From Hansfordia pulvinata (Eukaryota > Ascomycota > Sordariomycetes > Xylariales), in NCBI GenBank assembly GCA_006538405.1, contig BJKQ01000031.1:1-64000 (forward strand): 64,000 nt of DNA, written 5' to 3'. The notes below the pieces were generated by a model that worked only from the letters and a program-made list of their open reading frames with translations, was not told where the DNA came from and searched no databases. The translations under genes were made by a program, and so were the position numbers. Positions 60,174-64,000 of the stretch are shown here, piece after piece; within the stretch, counting starts at the first letter, position 1; each line of letters starts with the position of its first letter.

Positions 60174-61483
60174 GTGTTGAATCAGGGATTTGAGACGGTG
60201 CCTGATGCCAAGGCCCGTGGCGGATCTATTCGAGTGGTGTTAGACGCTTTCCGTTCTGTGTGTTCGAGAACGCCGGCTCATTCAAAACACAAGGGTATCG
60301 AATGGCTTTGTTCTCAAGGCTCGCCTATAAAAGTCGGATTATTGGCTCGTGGGTATCGTTGTCGACTTGATGGCGGAACCCATAGGGTCAGACCACTGGC
60401 TTGTATTCGAGATGGTTGTATGAAGTCATTGTTCGTGGTGGGCAGCAACTGGCCATGTGAACGGAGTCTCCTTAACGGAAATGGCAACGTTGAAGTCGGT
60501 TAAGCTGAAACCATGGTCAGCTCATTATTCCACCAACCGAATGATCTAGCGGCGCGCGCCATGCATTCGCACGCGTATTTGCAGCCACTTACATCTGAGA
60601 CGAGACAAAGGGCAGCGTGTGCGGCGGCTAGTAGCTGACACAGGCGTAGAGAATGACCTTTAAGCTCGAGTTGAAGTTTATGTTGTCGCCAGCCCGCCAG
60701 AGCGCCGTGCGAATCAGGTCGGGCTGCTAGATGCCGAAGAGATCAGAGGACCAGCAGCGCTACCGTCAGGACGAGCTCGAAGAAGATCATATATCAGAAC
60801 GCCGCCGGCGCCTGCCATTCCCTGTTGTAGATCGCTCGCAGTCCAGGAAGGCGGCAGGTTGGCAGATGCCGGAGTCGAGCACAGCGCAGTGCCATGTCGT
60901 GCAATTGAAGGTCCGTTTTCAGGGAAGCATTCTTCGTCAGAACCGGTAGAAGCGTAGCCCAGGGTGAAGAAACCAGAAATGCGGTGGCCGACCGGCGGAG
61001 CTGAAGTCATTCAAGATTGTAAGTTACCAGTGTGACGAAGTCTGGACTGAACCAGACGCACGGGGCAGAATGACACCTGGGCATGGCAAGCTGCCTCTCG
61101 CCGTTCGCCGCAGCTCACAATGGTCGAGTCAATGCGTGCCGCCCAGTGAGTCCACTGACGGTATTTGTGCATTCAATACAACAGTTTAGTAGAACAGGCG
61201 ACGTACCAGAGCAGTAAGCAGGCACGGCTGAGGTCGTCCGATTCCAGCGTGAACAGCCAAAATCAGACGCCAGATGATGATGATGATGATGATGTGACAA
61301 GGGATTGAGTGAACCAGAACCCGGGCAAACCTGACAAGCGAGCATGGACCCTCGAGCGCCGATACTGGTGATTGACAGACACATCAGTACGGACAGCCCT
61401 GACCTTCACATAGTGAGGCCTCCATAAAGACGTCAATAGACTCTCTCAACCATCCCAGGGGGATGGCGGGGCATTACATACGG
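60174..61483. other. GC-balanced DNA with ambiguous frames and a GAT microsatellite
   Basis: Contains the microsatellite (GAT)7 at about 61,273-61,295. Frames at 60174-60503 (plus, 109 codons) and 60714-61010 (minus, 98 codons) have no recognisable domain. Confidence 0.35.
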
Positions 61484-61650
61484 CCTGTTGTGCTCATACC
61501 AGCGCTCGAGGGGAAACATGACGCGTTGTCAGGCGTACCAAGTCCTCACTGGCACCCATGTTGAGATTATAAGAGGCTACCAACCGAGTCTACCAAGGTT
61601 CGATCTCCTCAATCTGCAACACCCGGTGCCAGTGGAGGACGCGGGGGAGG
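61484..61650. repeat. Dispersed repeat, copy 2 (partner at 49.6 kb)
   Basis: Collinear with 49574-49761, with small deletions, in the same orientation. To its right a GGTGGAGGTG-type low-complexity run begins (about 61,650-61,700). That run differs from the sequence following copy 1, so the homology ends here. Confidence 0.7.
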
Positions 61651-62276
61651 TGTAGGTGTTGGGGGAGGTGGAGGTGGAGGTGTTTGGGGATGTCGTGAAG
61701 AGATGCCGTGAAGAGGTGTCGTGGCGGCAAGCAGGGACTGCGGTTGTTCGCGGTTGTTCAGGGGCGGCTGTATTCGCGTAGTCTGTTGTAGGGCAGTGGA
61801 GCTGATAAGCTGAATATGTCAGTGTGCTGCGTGTTGTGATGGGAGATGAATGTGGGAGGTGGATGGAGGGGATGCAATGGCATGATGTGATGGATGAGCC
61901 CAAGACCTGCCGTGGTGGACAAGAGCGGGGCGAAGCGCTCAAACTAATCAACGGCCGGCAGGGGCGAGGCAGTGGATATGATCGATCAAGCAGCGACGAC
62001 GGCACCCCCACGTAACGTCGACTCGAGCTGGTGTGCAGTGAGTCGCGTCGTGCACGCGTCGCAGACCGCGTCGCGGGGCTGCCAATAAGCCCGGTGCTAC
62101 GTGACGGCTGGATTCTCATGTACCGGACCGTGGCTCCAGTGGCTGCCACGACATTGAAGTACATGCACGCGAGACATGCGTCCGCTCGTCTGGTGCGCGC
62201 CACACCAGAGACTGGAATCACGACTTGCTGCATGATTAAATGGACCCTTCTTCCAGAGGCACGCGCCAGAGATATA

Positions 62277-62297
62277 TACCTAGGTAGGTAGGTAGGT
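62277..62297. repeat. Short TAGG microsatellite
   Basis: CCTAGGTAGGTAGGTAGGTT, about four TAGG units. It is not a telomeric TTAGGG array. Confidence 0.85.
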
Positions 62298-62502
62298 TAC
62301 ATGGCCGACCAGAGATAGGTATCCTCATTGTTACCATCACTCATCCACTACCTCACCAATTGCCGGAGCCATCTCGCCATGAGAACGCACAGGTATTGAT
62401 GCACTCGCACGAGACGCCATCTCGAGCCGCACTGCACGTGCCCATGCACTCCCTGATCACCTGCTGGAGGGCAGCACTGGGTGGGCCAGGGCGCACCATG
62501 CC

Positions 62503-62572
62503 TACCACTCCAACCCGAGCGCCTGCGGCTGCCTCTGGATGTAGAGATCGGAGCTAAAGGCGTTGCTCTTCT
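62503..62572 (-). pseudogene. Second copy of the 22.3-kb coding relic
   Basis: About 70 bp align with 22338-22410 at roughly 75-80% identity, including the exact run GATGTAGAGATCG. A codon-sized indel (three bases) and several substitutions separate them. Where copy 1 has TAG at 22340-22342 on the minus strand, this copy has TGG, and the next codon here is TAG. Beyond these limits I cannot extend the match. Which strand was coding is unresolved: both the plus frame and the minus frame remain partly open. Confidence 0.5.
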
Positions 62573-62818
62573 GTACCTCGTGTTACACGGTGGCGGTGCC
62601 GAACATAAGCGAGACTCGCGAGAAGACCGTGGCTCGATACGTCTGCGTTCATCTTCAGGTCGTCTTATACTTCGCGTGCAGCTTAGTGCTCTGCAAGTGT
62701 AAACCAGCCAGCGGTGTTCCTTTACCGACGTTATTCTAAGCAGTAACGTTGGTCTCTGCGGCCACTTCGAGGGGTCACCTGGTCATTCGCGAACAAGGAG
62801 AAATCGAGGAGGGACGCC

Positions 62819-63339
62819 TTAATTGAATTGAACACGTCGAGACCTGGAGGAAGAGATCAAGCGGCAACACAGCCCGACCGTGGCGAGCGAGCTCCTGTCC
62901 GTGCTCTTCAGGCAGCGCGGTGTCTTAGGAGTAGACGAGTTCATTAAGCAGATCATATCCTCCAACCTTATTAGACCCTCGGTGTTATTCACGGTCCAGT
63001 CCGAGGACTCGAAGTTAATCCAGCTCACGATGACTCCGCAGTCCATCTTGATCTATCGGCCCACTGTAGGTTCCTGTATAACGTGTTGAATATCATCTCA
63101 CACTTATTGGTGGCTTCCTCTACCAGGCTGAAGCTCTATGGCGGGTTGTCGAGGGCTAGGTCCACGAACTTGACCTTGTACGGGACGGATGTTGCCGCTG
63201 CCTGTTCAATGTGAAGCAAAAGACTCAAGCTAGAAATCGATCTTAATGGCCCTTGGCCAGACTGGAGGTAACTACATAGATACCTGATGAATCGACAGAC
63301 CCTCACTCGTGCGAGTATGGTCTCAAGACTTGAACGCAT
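62819..63339 (-). pseudogene. Broken minus-strand coding relic, family unknown
   Basis: The minus frame 63339-63139 is followed, after a TAG (63138-63136), by about 75 more protein-like bases in the same frame. A second minus frame, 63046-62819, then takes over, so at least one indel and one stop separate three coding-like segments. The translations are mixed and globular (Asp/Val/Glu/Asn-rich) without a recognisable motif. The plus frame at 62880-63089 is also open and reasonable over part of it, which keeps the strand uncertain. Confidence 0.35.
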
Positions 63340-64000
63340 CTCTACCTACTTACATTCATCAGGCCGGACTGTGGTATTAACACTGTTGTCCTTCCGGTGC
63401 CCGACACGGAGCTTGCCCGAGAGCCCGTGCCTGATGAAAATTGCTGCCCTGCCCTTTAGTAATGGACTTGCCTTGCCCTTAATCAACACAAAGGAAGGCG
63501 CAAAGAGAAAAGGTCGACCACACGAGCACCCACGCACCCACGCACCCGCGTTAAGGCTGTCTTAATCACTTACGAGCAGACGTCTTGCACCATGTTAAGA
63601 GTCGTCCTCGTCTTCGCCGCCCCCTCGGCCTAGGTCCGACTCGATCTAGCAATCTTGGGCCCGGCGACACGAGCCTAATCAATTCCGCCTCACATGGCGC
63701 TATGCGTAGTAGCAGCATCAGCAGTAGCGGCAGCGGTAGCGGCAGAAAGTAACGGCTCGCCGGTCTCTTCGCTGGCATCGCATCAAGTGTATTTAAGCCC
63801 TTAAGTGTGAGCCCTGCGCAGTGCGCGGCAGAAGGCGAATGGTCCTTTCGCGGGACCTCGCGAGCTGCTTCCGTTCCTGGCCAGGTCGGTCATCCACGGC
63901 TACACAGGATCTAACGAGGACGAGTCCTCGCCCTCCGGTCTTAGTGGCGGCACGCATCAACGTAACTCAGGGCATTGACTAAGAAGACTGGCCTCGTCCC
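63340..64000. other. GC-rich DNA to the window end, no supported gene
   Basis: Short frames on both strands only. There is a CACGCACC-type repeat at 63,530-63,550 and an AGCAGCATCAGCAG stretch at 63,710-63,745. If a gene enters from the right, it is not identifiable from what is visible. Confidence 0.4.

Noticed and set aside
61273..61295. GAT repeat as a possible poly-His or poly-Asp gene segment
   Set aside because: It is a simple microsatellite, and the flanking frames have no coding character.
62277..62297. TAGG repeats as telomeric DNA
   Set aside because: The unit is four bases and only four copies long, and it does not match the usual fungal TTAGGG repeat.

Overview
This window reads as nuclear DNA of a filamentous ascomycete whose genome has been hit by repeat-induced point mutation (RIP). 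The composition is strongly two-speed. Blocks at about 1-17,940, 27,360-41,700 and 51,880-52,800 are extremely AT-rich and packed with TpA and stop codons. The blocks between them are GC-balanced to GC-rich. This alternation of AT isochores and gene-type DNA, with C-to-T and G-to-A changes in transposon catalytic motifs, is typical of RIP in Pezizomycotina. I saw no rRNA, tRNA, CRISPR or bacterial-style operon.

AT block 1 (1-17,940) holds a full-length Ty3/gypsy chromovirus on the plus strand (5339-13305) with 538-540-bp LTRs and a perfect 5-bp target duplication. It also holds a solo LTR of the same family (13871-14408, perfect TATAA duplication), an older solo LTR (3457-4538) split by a nested element, and several copies of an inverted-repeat, CACGTG-rich element that looks like a MITE. 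AT block 2 is one Ty1/copia element on the minus strand (27238-41908, 120-bp LTRs, perfect GACCA duplication). A second, antisense-oriented copy of the same gypsy family (30452-38419) inserted into it just upstream of its reverse transcriptase region. All the element genes are destroyed by RIP.

GC block A (17,940-27,237) and GC block C (52,800-64,000) contain no intact gene I can identify. They carry stretches that still look like coding DNA but are broken by frameshifts and in-frame stops, often TAG. One such relic is shared between the two blocks. GC block B (41,914-51,760) contains the one gene recognised with confidence: a minus-strand gene ending in a Ulp1/SENP-type (C48) cysteine peptidase domain (43012-45930). 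Its long reading frame is interrupted once, by a TAG that is also a plausible 3' splice site. Block B also has a 73-bp minisatellite, and a 55-bp repeat sits at its right edge.

Smaller structures of note are a five-copy, 19-bp-period array of the palindrome CCTAATTAGG (about 26,191-26,291), a dispersed repeat shared between 49.6 and 61.5 kb, and an A-rich strand-asymmetric tract at 52.1-52.5 kb. Overall this looks like a gene-poor, transposon-dominated compartment such as an accessory, pericentromeric or subtelomeric region. Which of these it is cannot be told from the window alone.
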